From positions 310,001-374,000 of the forward strand of contig NZ_CP170485.1 of NCBI RefSeq assembly GCF_052055585.1: a stretch of 64,000 bases of DNA, read 5' to 3'. The translations under genes were made by a program, and so were the position numbers. The notes beneath the pieces are model-generated. The model made no database searches and was not told the origin of the DNA. It was given only the letters and a program-made list of their open reading frames with translations. This document shows positions 51,470-60,737 of this stretch, in pieces. Origin of the DNA: Oceanicaulis sp052055585 (GTDB lineage Bacteria > Pseudomonadota > Alphaproteobacteria > Caulobacterales > Maricaulaceae). Within the stretch, counting starts at the first letter, position 1; every line of letters starts with the position of its first letter.

Positions 51470-52669
51470 ATGCCGACCTATGTCTATCGCGGCCTGAACG
51501 CTGACGGCGCCGAGGTGGATGGCCGTTTGACGGCGGCGGATGAGGTGGAAGCCCTGCGCCAGCTTGAAGGGCAGCGAATTGCGCCGTTCCGTCTGAACGA
51601 AGCCGGGCTCGAGCCGCGCAAATATGATCGCAAGAAAGCGCGTCCGCAGGATCGGTTCCGCTTCATGCGGCAACTCTCGGTCCTGCTGAAGGCCGGTACG
51701 CCGCTGCTGGATGCCTTTGATTCGCTGAGCGCGGACGAGCCGTGTCAGGACCTCGCCGAGCAGGCCCTGACCGTGCGCCGAAATTTGCGCTCGGGCACGC
51801 AATTGTCCGTGGCCATGCGCGAAGGGTTTCCGAACCTTCCTGCGTATGCCCCGCGCCTGATCGAGCTGGGCGAGGCGACGGGCCGTTTGCCCAAGGCGCT
51901 GGCTGACATCTCCACCCAGATGGAGCAGGACCTCAAGTCCGCATCCGAGATCCGCAACGCACTCGCCTATCCGTCCTTTCTCGCTGTGGCGGGGGCGGCG
52001 GGCATCGTCTTCATCTTCCTGTTTGTCGTGCCGCGTTTCGCCAATCTTCTGGGCGAGGACCGCAGTGCGCTACCCGCCCTGTCGCGCTGGGTGATCGAGA
52101 CGGGCGTCTTCCTGCGCGGCCACATGGTCGAAACCCTGATCGTCATGGCTGCTGCTGCGGTGGGGGTGGTCCTGCTGGCCCGGACACCGAGCGTGCGATC
52201 GGCCGTGGGTGAGCTGCTGCATCGCGTGCCGGTCGTGGGCGGGTTTCTGGCCGCGTCCGAGATTGCGCGTTGGGCGCGAACCTGTGGCACGGCGCTGTCC
52301 GGCGGGGCGCCTTTGGTGGACGCGCTGGTCTTGGCGGAAGCGGCCGTCACCTCAACGCGTCGCAAGCAGGGTCTTGTGGAGGCGCGTCGGGCGATCCGGT
52401 CGGGTGAACCGATTGACGCCGCCCTCAAGACCCATGCGAACTTTGATTCCATGACGGTCAATCTGGTCCGCACTGGCCGGGCGTCGGCCAGTCTGGACGA
52501 GATGTTGTTGTTCGTTGCTGACCTTTATGAGGAAGAGACCCGCAACCGGGCCAAACGGCTTACCTCGATGGCCGAACCGGCGGCGATCCTGTTCATCGCC
52601 GCCGTGGTGGGCACGATCGTGATCAGCCTCGTGCTGGCGATGACCAGCCTTTACGACACCGCGATCTGA
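51470..52669 (+). CDS. gspF: Type II secretion inner-membrane platform protein GspF
   Basis: A 399-residue polytopic protein. The N-terminal MPTYVYRGLNADGAEVDG is the typical GspF/PilC start, which fixes the ATG at 51470. Two T2SSF cytoplasmic domains (about 60-185 and 265-385) flank three membrane helices, including FLAVAGAAGIVFIFLFVVP and the final AAILFIAAVVGTIVISLVLAM. It couples GspE to pseudopilin assembly. Its TGA abuts the stop of the convergent methyltransferase. Confidence 0.95.
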   Translation: MPTYVYRGLNADGAEVDGRLTAADEVEALRQLEGQRIAPFRLNEAGLEPRKYDRKKARPQDRFRFMRQLSVLLKAGTPLLDAFDSLSADEPCQDLAEQALTVRRNLRSGTQLSVAMREGFPNLPAYAPRLIELGEATGRLPKALADISTQMEQDLKSASEIRNALAYPSFLAVAGAAGIVFIFLFVVPRFANLLGEDRSALPALSRWVIETGVFLRGHMVETLIVMAAAAVGVVLLARTPSVRSAVGELLHRVPVVGGFLAASEIARWARTCGTALSGGAPLVDALVLAEAAVTSTRRKQGLVEARRAIRSGEPIDAALKTHANFDSMTVNLVRTGRASASLDEMLLFVADLYEEETRNRAKRLTSMAEPAAILFIAAVVGTIVISLVLAMTSLYDTAI

Positions 52670-53383
52670 TCAGGCGCGCCAGCGTTCGGCGGGTTTGCCG
52701 GCCAGTCCCAGCTCGGGGGTCAGCGCGTCCAGGCGTTGCGGATTACGGGCGATGGCGGCCCATTGTGCGCCGGGATGGTGCCAGTTGAGCAGCTTCAGCG
52801 TCAGTCCGCTCTCGGCGCAGATCTGGTCCAGCCAGGGCTTGGGGTAGGGCACATTGTGCGGATAGGTCCACTCCGCCTGCGGCAGCGGCGTGTCATCCTC
52901 ACCCAGAATGAAGCTGAACAGGAACAGGCCGTCTTCCTTGAGGGCTTCGCCCGCTGTGCGGATCAGCTTTGCAGTCTGATCGGGGCCGGAATGGGTGATG
53001 ATCGACTGCGCCATGATGAAGTCGAACCGCGTGTTGAACACCGTGCAGTCGAAATTGGCGTCGTTGGAGAAGAGCGGCGCCTTCAGGGTGCGCAGCTGAC
53101 CGCCTGTTTCATGTGTGAAGCCGTCCTGGATCAGCCAGTCATGCGGTTCGATGCCGAAATACCGGCCGCGCAGCAGGAAGGGGATCAGGCACCGGCCCAG
53201 GCGCAGCGAGCCGCAGCCAAAATCGAGCACGGTGTCGGTTTCTTCCAGCCCGAGCGCGGTCAGAAGGTTCATCTGCAACAGACCCAGAAGGCCATACCGC
53301 CCGGGCGGTCCCACATAGGCGCGATAATGATCATCGCCAGCCTTGAGGGCGTTGGCGTCGGTGGGGGACAAATGGCGGGTCAT
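52670..53383 (-). CDS. Class I SAM-dependent methyltransferase
   Basis: A 237-residue methyltransferase, start ATG 53383 behind GGAG. Motif I is VLDFGCGSLRLGRCL, followed by GRYFGIEPHDWL and LKEDGLFLFSF. It is related to the methyltransferase between gspE and gspF but is on the opposite strand, splitting gspF from gspG. The acceptor is unknown; the pair may act on a glycan or on pseudopilus/secreted proteins. Confidence 0.87.
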   Translation of the reverse strand: MTRHLSPTDANALKAGDDHYRAYVGPPGRYGLLGLLQMNLLTALGLEETDTVLDFGCGSLRLGRCLIPFLLRGRYFGIEPHDWLIQDGFTHETGGQLRTLKAPLFSNDANFDCTVFNTRFDFIMAQSIITHSGPDQTAKLIRTAGEALKEDGLFLFSFILGEDDTPLPQAEWTYPHNVPYPKPWLDQICAESGLTLKLLNWHHPGAQWAAIARNPQRLDALTPELGLAGKPAERWRA

Positions 53384-53547
53384 GGGCGGCTCCTTCAGGT
53401 TCAAGAGCTATATCAGCGCCTTGCTCGCGCGAAAACCGGTCAAACCGCACTTGCGCCTTTCATTGCCCGTTCCGCGGGTGGTAAGACTGGCGGGTACGGC
53501 GAGGGGATGCCGTTTCAGCTCTTTTCTGACTTGCACGAGGTGCGCTC

Positions 53548-54000
53548 ATGATCAGTCTCGTTCGACGCTTTCAGCCGCTCACCTGCACCGCAGCGCGGAC
53601 GCGCGCGGGCTACTCACTGATGGAAGTGCTGATCGCTGTGGCGATCATCGCTGTACTGGCGACCCTCGTGGGCCCGCGCCTTCTGGGGCAGCTGGATCGT
53701 TCCAAGCAGACAGCAGCCCGCACCCAGATCCGCATGATCGAAACTTCGCTGGACACGATGCGTCTGGATATCGGTCGTTATCCCACACAGGACGAGGGTC
53801 TGGCCTTGCTGCAAACGCCGACCGACACTGTCTCCGGTCTTTGGGCCGGGCCGTATCTGGATGGCGGGCTTCCCGATGATCCGTGGGGCCGCCCCTATCA
53901 GTATCGCGTGGGCGTCGGCTCTGATCGCGGTCAGGTCTTCTCCTATGGCGGAGATGGCCAGGAAGGCGGCTCGGGCAACGACGCCGATATCGGCCTCTAG
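53548..54000 (+). CDS. gspG: Major pseudopilin GspG
   Basis: A 150-residue class III prepilin. Leader cleavage is predicted after Gly21 (RAG/YSLMEV), giving Tyr1 and Glu5 of the mature protein and the hydrophobic helix IAVAIIAVLATLVGPRLLG. The C-terminal DPWGRPYQYRVG...FSYGGDGQEGGSGNDADIG is the calcium-binding loop typical of GspG. It forms the shaft of the secretion pseudopilus. gspH follows three bases later. Confidence 0.95.
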   Translation: MISLVRRFQPLTCTAARTRAGYSLMEVLIAVAIIAVLATLVGPRLLGQLDRSKQTAARTQIRMIETSLDTMRLDIGRYPTQDEGLALLQTPTDTVSGLWAGPYLDGGLPDDPWGRPYQYRVGVGSDRGQVFSYGGDGQEGGSGNDADIGL

Positions 54001-54003
54001 CCC

Positions 54004-54420
54004 ATGGGGGGCTGGCTCAGACGCCACGCATCCGCGACCCGGCCGGGCTATTCCCTTCTGGAAGTCATGGTCGTCGTGGCGATCCTGGGCGTGGCGGCGA
54101 CCCTGAGCGGTCCGTCCATTACGCGCATGATCGCAGGGCAGCAGGCCCAGCAGGTCGTTCGGGGGCTGGTCACGGAATTCGGCGCAATGCGCGCCGACGC
54201 CTTTCTGCGCAGCACGCCTTATGACGCTGACATGATGAGCGCGCGCTTGTCTGCAACAACGCCTGAAGGCTGGGATGTGCAGGTGGACGAAAGCGCCAGT
54301 CTGGCGGCCAGCGGTTATTGCACGCCGGGCGCAGTCTATGTCTACGCGCCGTCTGGCCGCCGCTGGTCGTTTCAGATCAATCGGGGTGACTGCGAGATCC
54401 GTTCATCTGACGGCGTCTAG
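54004..54420 (+). CDS. gspH: Minor pseudopilin GspH
   Basis: A 138-residue prepilin with cleavage site RPG/YSLLEV (Gly15/Tyr16, Glu20 as mature Glu5) and a hydrophobic helix VMVVVAILGVAATLSGP. The soluble domain contains GWDVQVDES and a single Cys pair (SGYCTPG, RGDCEIR). It is placed as GspH from its position after gspG and its size. Its TAG shares bases with the stop of the convergent gspI. Confidence 0.85.
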   Translation: MGGWLRRHASATRPGYSLLEVMVVVAILGVAATLSGPSITRMIAGQQAQQVVRGLVTEFGAMRADAFLRSTPYDADMMSARLSATTPEGWDVQVDESASLAASGYCTPGAVYVYAPSGRRWSFQINRGDCEIRSSDGV

Positions 54421-54833
54421 AACTGGGACGGGTCGCGGACCTGGATCCACCCGACCCGCCGGATGCTGAAGGCATGACGGGTTGCGCCGCGTTCCAGCGT
54501 GGCGTCCACCTCATACAGGGTGATCCCCCAGATGCTCGTGCCCAGATAGCCGTCGGCGGGTTGTTCTGACGCCAGCTCCCGGCTTTCCCAACTCAACCGC
54601 CACCCCCCCAGATCCATCTCGCCTGCAGGCTGCGCAACCGGATCCATGGTCTGCAAAATCGCGAGCGCGCTCTCCTGGGCATCCAGAAGGTCGGAGGCGG
54701 TCTGAAGCCGCTGCGCGGCGTTCGCTAGCGTCTGCTGGAAGGCGTAAAGAGGGATGATGGCGATCGCCAGCAAGGCGACAGCCACCAGCGTCTCCATTAC
54801 GGAAAATCCGGCGCGCGTACGAGTCAGGGTCAT
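54417..54833 (-). CDS. gspI: Minor pseudopilin GspI
   Basis: A 138-residue prepilin starting at ATG 54833, which overlaps the gspO stop as ATGA. The leader is cleaved after Gly9 (RAG/FSVMET) with Glu at mature position 5 and helix LVAVALLAIAIIPLYAF. Position and size suit GspI, which with J and K forms the pseudopilus tip. It is the only one of the five pseudopilins here with Phe rather than Tyr at position 1. It is the last gene of the minus-strand operon. Confidence 0.83.
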   Translation of the reverse strand: MTLTRTRAGFSVMETLVAVALLAIAIIPLYAFQQTLANAAQRLQTASDLLDAQESALAILQTMDPVAQPAGEMDLGGWRLSWESRELASEQPADGYLGTSIWGITLYEVDATLERGATRHAFSIRRVGWIQVRDPSQF

Positions 54834-55453
54834 AGAACCCTCTGTAGGCCAAGCGCGAGCAGGAAACCAGCCGCCAGGCCCGGTCCGAACGGAAGACGCG
54901 ATTGCCCGTCCGCGGCCCTCAAGAGGGCGACAAGCAGCGTCAGTCCGGCGCCAAGCGCCACGCCGAGCGCCGCCGTCACGGGCGCACACCACAGGCCGAG
55001 CGCGCCCGCGAGTACGATGTCGCCGCCGCCCAGCCCCATCTGGCCCCGACGCAATCTCCCGTACAGCCCCGCGAGCCCCAGAATGCCAGCCGCAAGAGCG
55101 GCGGAAATGACCATCTCAACAAGTGAAAGTCCGGGCGTCAGAACGGGCGCGAGGCTGAAGGCGGCAACGGCCAGAATGAGCGAGGTGAGGTCGGCGAGCA
55201 GGCCGAGCCTCAGATCAAGACTGACGGCGACGCAAAGCGCGGTTCCGGCGGCGAGCGCGGCGCTGGTCTGGACCCAATCCCCGTTGGCAAGGAACAGCGC
55301 CAGCGCGCAGGCAAGGCCTGACATCGCGGATACCCCGAGGCTGATCCGGGACGCCGCCCCGGTCTGCCTTCGGGTCACGACATGATCCACCCACAGGGCC
55401 GACAGCGCCGCAAGCGCGCCAATGAGTGGCGCGAGGGCTGTCAGCAGGTTCAT
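54830..55453 (-). CDS. gspO: Prepilin peptidase GspO, short form
   Basis: A 207-residue A24-family aspartyl membrane peptidase that removes pseudopilin leaders. About six to seven membrane helices are visible. Catalytic Asp regions are SLDLRLGLLADLTS (Asp80/Asp88) and GLGGGDIVLAGALGLW (Asp145, the GxGD site). Typical PilD/GspO have about 270-290 residues including an N-terminal domain with a Cys-X-X-Cys pair needed for N-methylation; that domain is absent. It lies between gspD (9 bases) and gspI (ATGA overlap). Confidence 0.88.
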   Translation of the reverse strand: MNLLTALAPLIGALAALSALWVDHVVTRRQTGAASRISLGVSAMSGLACALALFLANGDWVQTSAALAAGTALCVAVSLDLRLGLLADLTSLILAVAAFSLAPVLTPGLSLVEMVISAALAAGILGLAGLYGRLRRGQMGLGGGDIVLAGALGLWCAPVTAALGVALGAGLTLLVALLRAADGQSRLPFGPGLAAGFLLALGLQRVL

Positions 55454-55462
55454 CCCGGGGAC

Positions 55463-57622
55463 CTAGCGCGGGTCCGTGTCCGTTTGCCCGGCCTCCGCAC
55501 CGCCGGCGGCGCGGATCTGGAAGGGCTCACTGGGCGGCAGCAGGGTGCCGTTCATCCGGGTCTGGTTCTGGTAGCCGGTGTTCAGCGCCCGGACGAGGGT
55601 GTCCACGACCTGCTGACGATCACTGCGGGTGTCCAGCACGAAGGGGGTCACCAGCACCACGAGCATGGTGCGCGTGGCGGTCAGGGTTTCGCTGCGGAAG
55701 GGGGCGCCAATGAGCGGCACATCCTTGAGCAGCGGAATGCCGTTATTGCCCCGGGTGAAGCGGTTCTCGATCAGGCCGCCCAGAACGGCGGTTTGACCGT
55801 CTTGCAGGGAAAGCTGGGAGTTCATGGCCCGGGTGGAGATCAGCGGGCTCGAGATCGAGGAATTGTTATTGGCTTCCGCGGCGCTCGTCTCCTGAGAAAT
55901 CTCAAGATCGATCCGGTTGCCGCTATAGACGCGCGGTGTCACGCTCAGAAGAACGCCGGTGCTGCGATACTGGACGGTTTGCAGGACATCCGTGGAGCCG
56001 CTTGATTGCGAGTTCGCCGCGCGTTGGGTGGTAATGATCGGAACATCATTACCCACCTGCACCGTCGCTTCCGTACCCGAGCGGGCGACGATGCGGGGTG
56101 TCGAGAGCACATTGACCTGATTATTGCTGGCGTCAGCCGAGCCTGTCAGCGTGACCTGCCCGGTTTCAACGGTCCCGGAAAACCCGCCACTGCTGGACAG
56201 GTCGGCGCGGAACCGCGGGGCGATGTCGGAATCAAAGATAAGATCCAGCCCGTAAGAAGAGTCATCGGTCAGCGTGACTTCGGCGATCGTCACCTCGATC
56301 ATCACTTCGGGTACCGGGGTGTCGAGCTGGCGAGCGAGATTCACAAACTGGTCGTACTCCGCCTGGGTGCCGAAGAAGATGACCCGGTTGCCCTGCTCAT
56401 CCACCGTGATGTTCTCGTAGGACTGGGTGAAGCCGCCGCCGCGCTCGGAGTCGGCGTTGTCGTTGCTGCTGGATTCAGGACGCGCCGCAGCGCCGCCCGT
56501 GGACGCAACGCCCATGACCCCGGCCACAATGCTCGCAAGCGCCGAGGCTTCGGTGTTCTGGGCCTGATAGACGTGGGCGGTGCGAACTTCGGCGTTGAAC
56601 GCCTCGCGATCCAGACGGACCGCCAGCGCCAGAGCGTGGTCGGCAAGCTGGCGCGAGGAGGAGAAGATCATGATCTGGTTGGTGAAGTTCAGCGGCAACA
56701 GCGTCAGGGAGCGCGGCGCGTTCACGCCCACCCCGACAATGTAACCTTCCAGCGTCAGAATCTGGCCCATCGAGGTCGCCAGCTCCAGCGCTTCCCAGTT
56801 TCGCAGGCTGACGGTGACGACCTGAGTGCCGGCAAAGCGCAACTCGTCCATTTGCTGGATGATTGACATGGCGGCGTTCACATCGGGCGCCAGACCGCTG
56901 AGGGTCACCGTGTTCAGATTGCGGTTGGCGGTGATGTTGAGCACATCCCGATCCGGGAAGGCCTGCCGCAGGATCTGTTCCATGTCAGCAGCGTCGATAG
57001 CCTGAAGCTCGACGAACTGGACCACCGGACGCAGATCTGACGGCACGTTTGAATGGGCGCGGGCGCGAATGAATCGCGGCATCTGGGCGCGCAGCTCCGC
57101 CAGCTCGATAATGCGGAACAGGCCTTCATTATAGGTGACGCCCAGCCCGTAATCCTGCAGCGCCTGCTCGACCAGGGTCAGGAAGGTGTCCGCCGGCATG
57201 TCGTTGACGCTGCGCAGGGAGATGACTTCCTGGCGCTGGCCCACATTCGGACCCATGCTGAAAGGCTGTTCGAGAATGTCGCCGAAGACCGTGTTGATGA
57301 AAGCGGGCAGCGGTTGCGGCGGCAGGGTGACGTTGATCGTCGTGTCAGGCAGCTGGGGCGCGTCGCCAGCGTCATACCCGGCGCCGGTGCGCGGATTGCG
57401 CAGTGACGGGACCGTATTGCGGGTCACGATCGGGCCTTGCAGAGCCGTATCGGGCTGCGCCTGATCGGGGCCGCCCTCAAGCGTATCAGACGCTTCCGGC
57501 TCGGACGTGGTCAGGGTGTCGGGCAGGGCGAGCCATTCCAGCTGTCCCGTTTCCGATTGCGTCGCACAGCTCACGGTGAACAGCGCAGTCGCGCAAACCA
57601 GTGACAAACGAAGAGCGTTCAT
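55463..57622 (-). CDS. gspD: Type II secretion secretin GspD
   Basis: A 719-residue outer-membrane channel. The N-terminus has a signal ending VSC at Cys19, marginal as a lipobox. Periplasmic N0-N3 domains (about 90-430) include LPLNFTNQIMIFSSS; a Ser/Asn/Gly-rich insert occurs near residue 385. The secretin core has VEVTIAEVTL, VLSTPRIVARSGTEATVQVG and the C-terminal GIPLLKDVPLIGAPF...LVVLVTPFV. Position in J-K-L-M-C-D-O-I order and overlap with the GspC-like gene (57619-57622, ATGA) support the assignment. Confidence 0.95.
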   Translation of the reverse strand: MNALRLSLVCATALFTVSCATQSETGQLEWLALPDTLTTSEPEASDTLEGGPDQAQPDTALQGPIVTRNTVPSLRNPRTGAGYDAGDAPQLPDTTINVTLPPQPLPAFINTVFGDILEQPFSMGPNVGQRQEVISLRSVNDMPADTFLTLVEQALQDYGLGVTYNEGLFRIIELAELRAQMPRFIRARAHSNVPSDLRPVVQFVELQAIDAADMEQILRQAFPDRDVLNITANRNLNTVTLSGLAPDVNAAMSIIQQMDELRFAGTQVVTVSLRNWEALELATSMGQILTLEGYIVGVGVNAPRSLTLLPLNFTNQIMIFSSSRQLADHALALAVRLDREAFNAEVRTAHVYQAQNTEASALASIVAGVMGVASTGGAAARPESSSNDNADSERGGGFTQSYENITVDEQGNRVIFFGTQAEYDQFVNLARQLDTPVPEVMIEVTIAEVTLTDDSSYGLDLIFDSDIAPRFRADLSSSGGFSGTVETGQVTLTGSADASNNQVNVLSTPRIVARSGTEATVQVGNDVPIITTQRAANSQSSGSTDVLQTVQYRSTGVLLSVTPRVYSGNRIDLEISQETSAAEANNNSSISSPLISTRAMNSQLSLQDGQTAVLGGLIENRFTRGNNGIPLLKDVPLIGAPFRSETLTATRTMLVVLVTPFVLDTRSDRQQVVDTLVRALNTGYQNQTRMNGTLLPPSEPFQIRAAGGAEAGQTDTDPR

Positions 57623-58107
57623 TGTGTATCAGGCTCCGCCATGAAAACTTCAATACGACGAGATTGCTCGCCCTTGACCAGAAGGACCGAGGTGGAATCA
57701 ATGTTCTGGATAACCCAGCCGTCCGACAGCTGATCCCCGACCTCGCGCAACTGCGCCCCCTCGCCGACACCATAAAGAATGATGCGCCATGCGTCTCCCC
57801 GTTTCACGAACGCGGAGAGGGATGGATCACGCAAGGATTGCTCCAGCTCCTCAACGGTCTGGGGCCCGTCCGGGGACGGCTCCGCCTGCGTGTCAGAGCG
57901 AAGCTCGACCTCAGGGAACAGGTTGGAATCAAAGACGGCGCGCACATATCGGTCGATATCGTCAGAGGCCGCCAGTTGCGGGGTGACGAGCCCGTTACGA
58001 CGCCCGGCAGGCGGCGCATCATCAGAGGCGATACCGCTCATCCAGCCCGCGAGCAGGGCGATGAGAGCGGCGGCGGCGGCGAGCATAAGGCGCAGGCGTG
58101 ACGTCAT
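57619..58107 (-). CDS. GspC-like inner-membrane component
   Basis: A 162-residue protein with one N-terminal membrane helix (LMLAAAAALIALLAGWMSG) and a C-terminal HR-like domain (AWRIILYGVGEGAQLREVGDQLSDGW...VLLVKGEQSRRIEVF), the pattern of GspC, which links the inner-membrane platform to the secretin. The PDZ domain of longer GspC is missing. It overlaps gspD and gspM by four bases each. A GspP/PilP-like alternative name would mean the same role. Confidence 0.75.
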   Translation of the reverse strand: MTSRLRLMLAAAAALIALLAGWMSGIASDDAPPAGRRNGLVTPQLAASDDIDRYVRAVFDSNLFPEVELRSDTQAEPSPDGPQTVEELEQSLRDPSLSAFVKRGDAWRIILYGVGEGAQLREVGDQLSDGWVIQNIDSTSVLLVKGEQSRRIEVFMAEPDTQ

Positions 58108-58688
58108 GACGCCGTCTCCTGTTCGCTGACGCGGGCCGGCGCCTGTAGCCGGATGTCCAGCGCGCCATTGCTGCGCCGCCAGTTAAAGCGCGTGATGACA
58201 AGCTGACGTTCGGTCCGGCTCAATTCCTGAAACAGGGCGAGGAACTGGCCATCGGTGTCGCGGGCGGTCATGGAGATTTCGAACAGGCTGGCCTGTGCGC
58301 CCAGCGGCTCCGGGGTCGGCGTCACATTTACGCGCACGCGGGTCAGATTCGCATTGCGCGCCGCGCGCTCGACCGCACCCTGAAGCTGGGCGGCGACAAT
58401 GCCGTTGGTCGCGCCTTCCCAGAAGACGCTTTGGCTCTGATCAAGCCGGGTCTGCAGGTCGCCAGCCTGATCCAGCCAGCCCTGATCATTGAGCAGGCTC
58501 AACTCCAGACGGCGCGCGCGTTCAAGCTCTTCGACATTCTGGCGCAGGCTCGTCACCGAGGCGCTCATTTCGCCCAGCGCCCAGAACACCACGATCACAA
58601 TCAGGACGCCGAGTCCGATAAGGGCGCGGGGCGTGGCCTGTTCCTGAAGTTGGGCGACCCAACGGGCCCTTTGTTCGGGAGCGATCAT
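58104..58688 (-). CDS. gspM: Type II secretion protein GspM
   Basis: A 194-residue protein: short cytoplasmic start (MIAPEQRARWVAQLQEQ), one membrane helix (ALIGLGVLIVIVVFWALG), a coiled-coil stretch (VTSLRQNVEELERARRLELS) and a ferredoxin-like periplasmic domain. This is the GspM plan; GspM partners GspL in the inner-membrane platform. The ATG at 58688 overlaps the gspL stop as ATGA, which decides the start. Confidence 0.82.
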   Translation of the reverse strand: MIAPEQRARWVAQLQEQATPRALIGLGVLIVIVVFWALGEMSASVTSLRQNVEELERARRLELSLLNDQGWLDQAGDLQTRLDQSQSVFWEGATNGIVAAQLQGAVERAARNANLTRVRVNVTPTPEPLGAQASLFEISMTARDTDGQFLALFQELSRTERQLVITRFNWRRSNGALDIRLQAPARVSEQETAS

Positions 58689-59737
58689 TGGCCAGCCTCC
58701 AGTTGGGCGGAGAGCAGCCATTCGCCTGATCCCCGGCCCGGTTCAAGGCTGACCGAATTCATCAGGGGATTGCTTTCCATGGCGAGCACCAGGGCTTCAG
58801 GCGCGAAGTCATCGCTGGCGTGAAGGGTCAGGACCAGCCGGTCTTCGGTCTGGTCAAAAGCATCAAGCCGGATCGAGAACCGCGCCAGCTCCTCGCTGAC
58901 GCTGGCCAGCATCGCGGCGGGATGGCGGCGGTTGAGCGCGGAGGCATAGGTCGCCAGCTCGTTGGAGGCGCGCTGGGCGTCCTGCCGGGCGGCGCTGATT
59001 TCGGCCGTTTCCAGAGACAGGGCTTCAAGCTCGGAGGACAGAGACGCCTCTGTGCGGCTCAGCTGGACCCACTCACCGGCAAGATAGAGCGCCGGGACCG
59101 CCAGCAGGACGAGCGCGAGTGCGGTGATGTCCCGGGCGTTGATTCGCTTGAGCCGGTCGATCCAGGCGATATAGGGCTGAGCGTTTGCGGGGCGCGCCGT
59201 CAGGATCGGCGTAACCGGTTCGGGCACGACGCCTGTCAGTTCGGCCATGCGGGTGGCGCGCAGAAAACCGGTCCAGTCCGACAGGCCGGGCTCCCGGGGC
59301 CACCAGCGGCTGGCGACAAGCTCGCTGTCGCGCCAGACCTGACCTTCGAACCCGTCGATGGCTTTTACGAGCCGTGCGCCAGAGGGAAGGGGCGGGTGCA
59401 ATACGGTTTCGGGCAGGATCTCGCCTTCGAAATCAGCCAGTCCCTCGGTCAGGTCGCTCGGCCAGCTCCAGATGCCGATCCGCTCATCACCCCAGTCGAA
59501 ATGAAAGCCGGGATTGGCGATTGGCGTGCGCGCCTTCGCGCTCAACCGGGCGGCTTCATATCGCTTCAGGCTCTGACCGCCGCCAGGCAGGTGAGGCATG
59601 GTCTCGAAGTGACAGAGTGCGCGGCTGATCACCAGCCGTTCGCCCAGCACAAGACGCTCGAGCGCAGAGCCCTGACGCGTGACGCCGGTGCTAGCGCTCA
59701 GCTGCGATTGCGGGCGTTTGGGGAAGCGGCGCGACAT
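58685..59737 (-). CDS. gspL: Type II secretion protein GspL
   Basis: About 350 residues from ATG 59737. The N-terminal half is a divergent actin-like cytoplasmic domain that recruits GspE; a membrane helix follows (ITALALVLLAVPALYLAGEW), then a periplasmic coiled coil (TEASLSSELEALSLETAEISAARQ) and a ferredoxin-like end. The cytoplasmic domain is shorter than in classical GspL. Its start overlaps the end of gspK by 47 bases; a later start would remove part of the N-terminus. Confidence 0.8.
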   Translation of the reverse strand: MSRRFPKRPQSQLSASTGVTRQGSALERLVLGERLVISRALCHFETMPHLPGGGQSLKRYEAARLSAKARTPIANPGFHFDWGDERIGIWSWPSDLTEGLADFEGEILPETVLHPPLPSGARLVKAIDGFEGQVWRDSELVASRWWPREPGLSDWTGFLRATRMAELTGVVPEPVTPILTARPANAQPYIAWIDRLKRINARDITALALVLLAVPALYLAGEWVQLSRTEASLSSELEALSLETAEISAARQDAQRASNELATYASALNRRHPAAMLASVSEELARFSIRLDAFDQTEDRLVLTLHASDDFAPEALVLAMESNPLMNSVSLEPGRGSGEWLLSAQLEAGQ

Positions 59738-60737
59738 CGTCAATACTCTCGATACGCAAGATGTTTTGCGAATAGGCCCCCCCAATAGCGTACTTGCTGT
59801 GAACCACAAAGGGTGAGTTGAGGCTGTTGGGCGTAAGCTCGATAACCGTGCGCTGAATGACCCGCGCATCCGGTGTGTGCGTGACCAGAGTCAGGTGCGG
59901 TCCGGGCATGGTGATGATGCTCAACGGGTCCCGAACCTGGTCGAGCTCATCGTGATTGATCTGGCTGAAAGTGGAGAGTTGGCGATTGCGATAGAGCCGG
60001 AAGGTTTCGGCGAGGGTCGAGCGGTCCGCACCCGGCATCAGCACGCTCAACATGGCCTCAGAGGCCAGTGCGGGGCTCAGACGATCCGCCGCCCGGTTGC
60101 GGAAGGTCAGCAAGAGCCGACCCGGATCTTCACACAGGGCGGTCTCGGACCAGTACATCACCGAGCACAGTTCGAGCGCATCGCGCAGGGGCTCGTTGGA
60201 CGGCAGGCCGGTCAGGTCATAGTCAGACGCTTCCGCACCACCAAGCGTGCGCAGGTCATCTTCATCCTGATAGTCGCGCAGCGCGGCGGTCATCCGGGCG
60301 TGCTGGGTGCGGGGCACGCCATAAGCACTGAGAACGTCCGATAGATAGCCCGGGTCACTGCTGGTCGCGTTGAAAAAGGACTGATCGTCAAAGATCCGGG
60401 TGATGACCGGGTTTGTCCGGCCGTACCGATAGGCGTTCCCGTTGGCGTAAATGATGGATTCGGTCGGTGTGTCGGGATTGTTGCCCAGAAACATGTTCAG
60501 ACTGTCGGACTGCATCCCCACCGCCACGCCCTGTTGGGTCATCGGCTCGGTCAGAAGCTCGTAGATCAGGGTTTGCTCCGCCGCGACGATTCCGGCTCGG
60601 GCACGCATCTGATCGGCGAGTGCGCTGATGGTGCGGGTGGAGCTCTGGACCTGCTCGGCGGCGATCGCGGCAACGATCGAGATCACCACGATGGCGGCCA
60701 GGGTCATGGGCAGGGCGTATCCGGGACGGGTCGTCAT
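59691..60737 (-). CDS. gspK: Minor pseudopilin GspK
   Basis: A 348-residue pseudopilin, the largest of the set as expected for GspK. Cleavage is after Gly6 (RPG/YALPM); residue 5 of the mature protein is Met instead of Glu, the known exception in GspK, which caps the pseudopilus tip. A hydrophobic helix (TLAAIVVISIVAAIAAEQV) and an extended soluble domain follow. It overlaps gspJ by four bases. Confidence 0.9.
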   Translation of the reverse strand: MTTRPGYALPMTLAAIVVISIVAAIAAEQVQSSTRTISALADQMRARAGIVAAEQTLIYELLTEPMTQQGVAVGMQSDSLNMFLGNNPDTPTESIIYANGNAYRYGRTNPVITRIFDDQSFFNATSSDPGYLSDVLSAYGVPRTQHARMTAALRDYQDEDDLRTLGGAEASDYDLTGLPSNEPLRDALELCSVMYWSETALCEDPGRLLLTFRNRAADRLSPALASEAMLSVLMPGADRSTLAETFRLYRNRQLSTFSQINHDELDQVRDPLSIITMPGPHLTLVTHTPDARVIQRTVIELTPNSLNSPFVVHSKYAIGGAYSQNILRIESIDDVAPLPQTPAIAAER

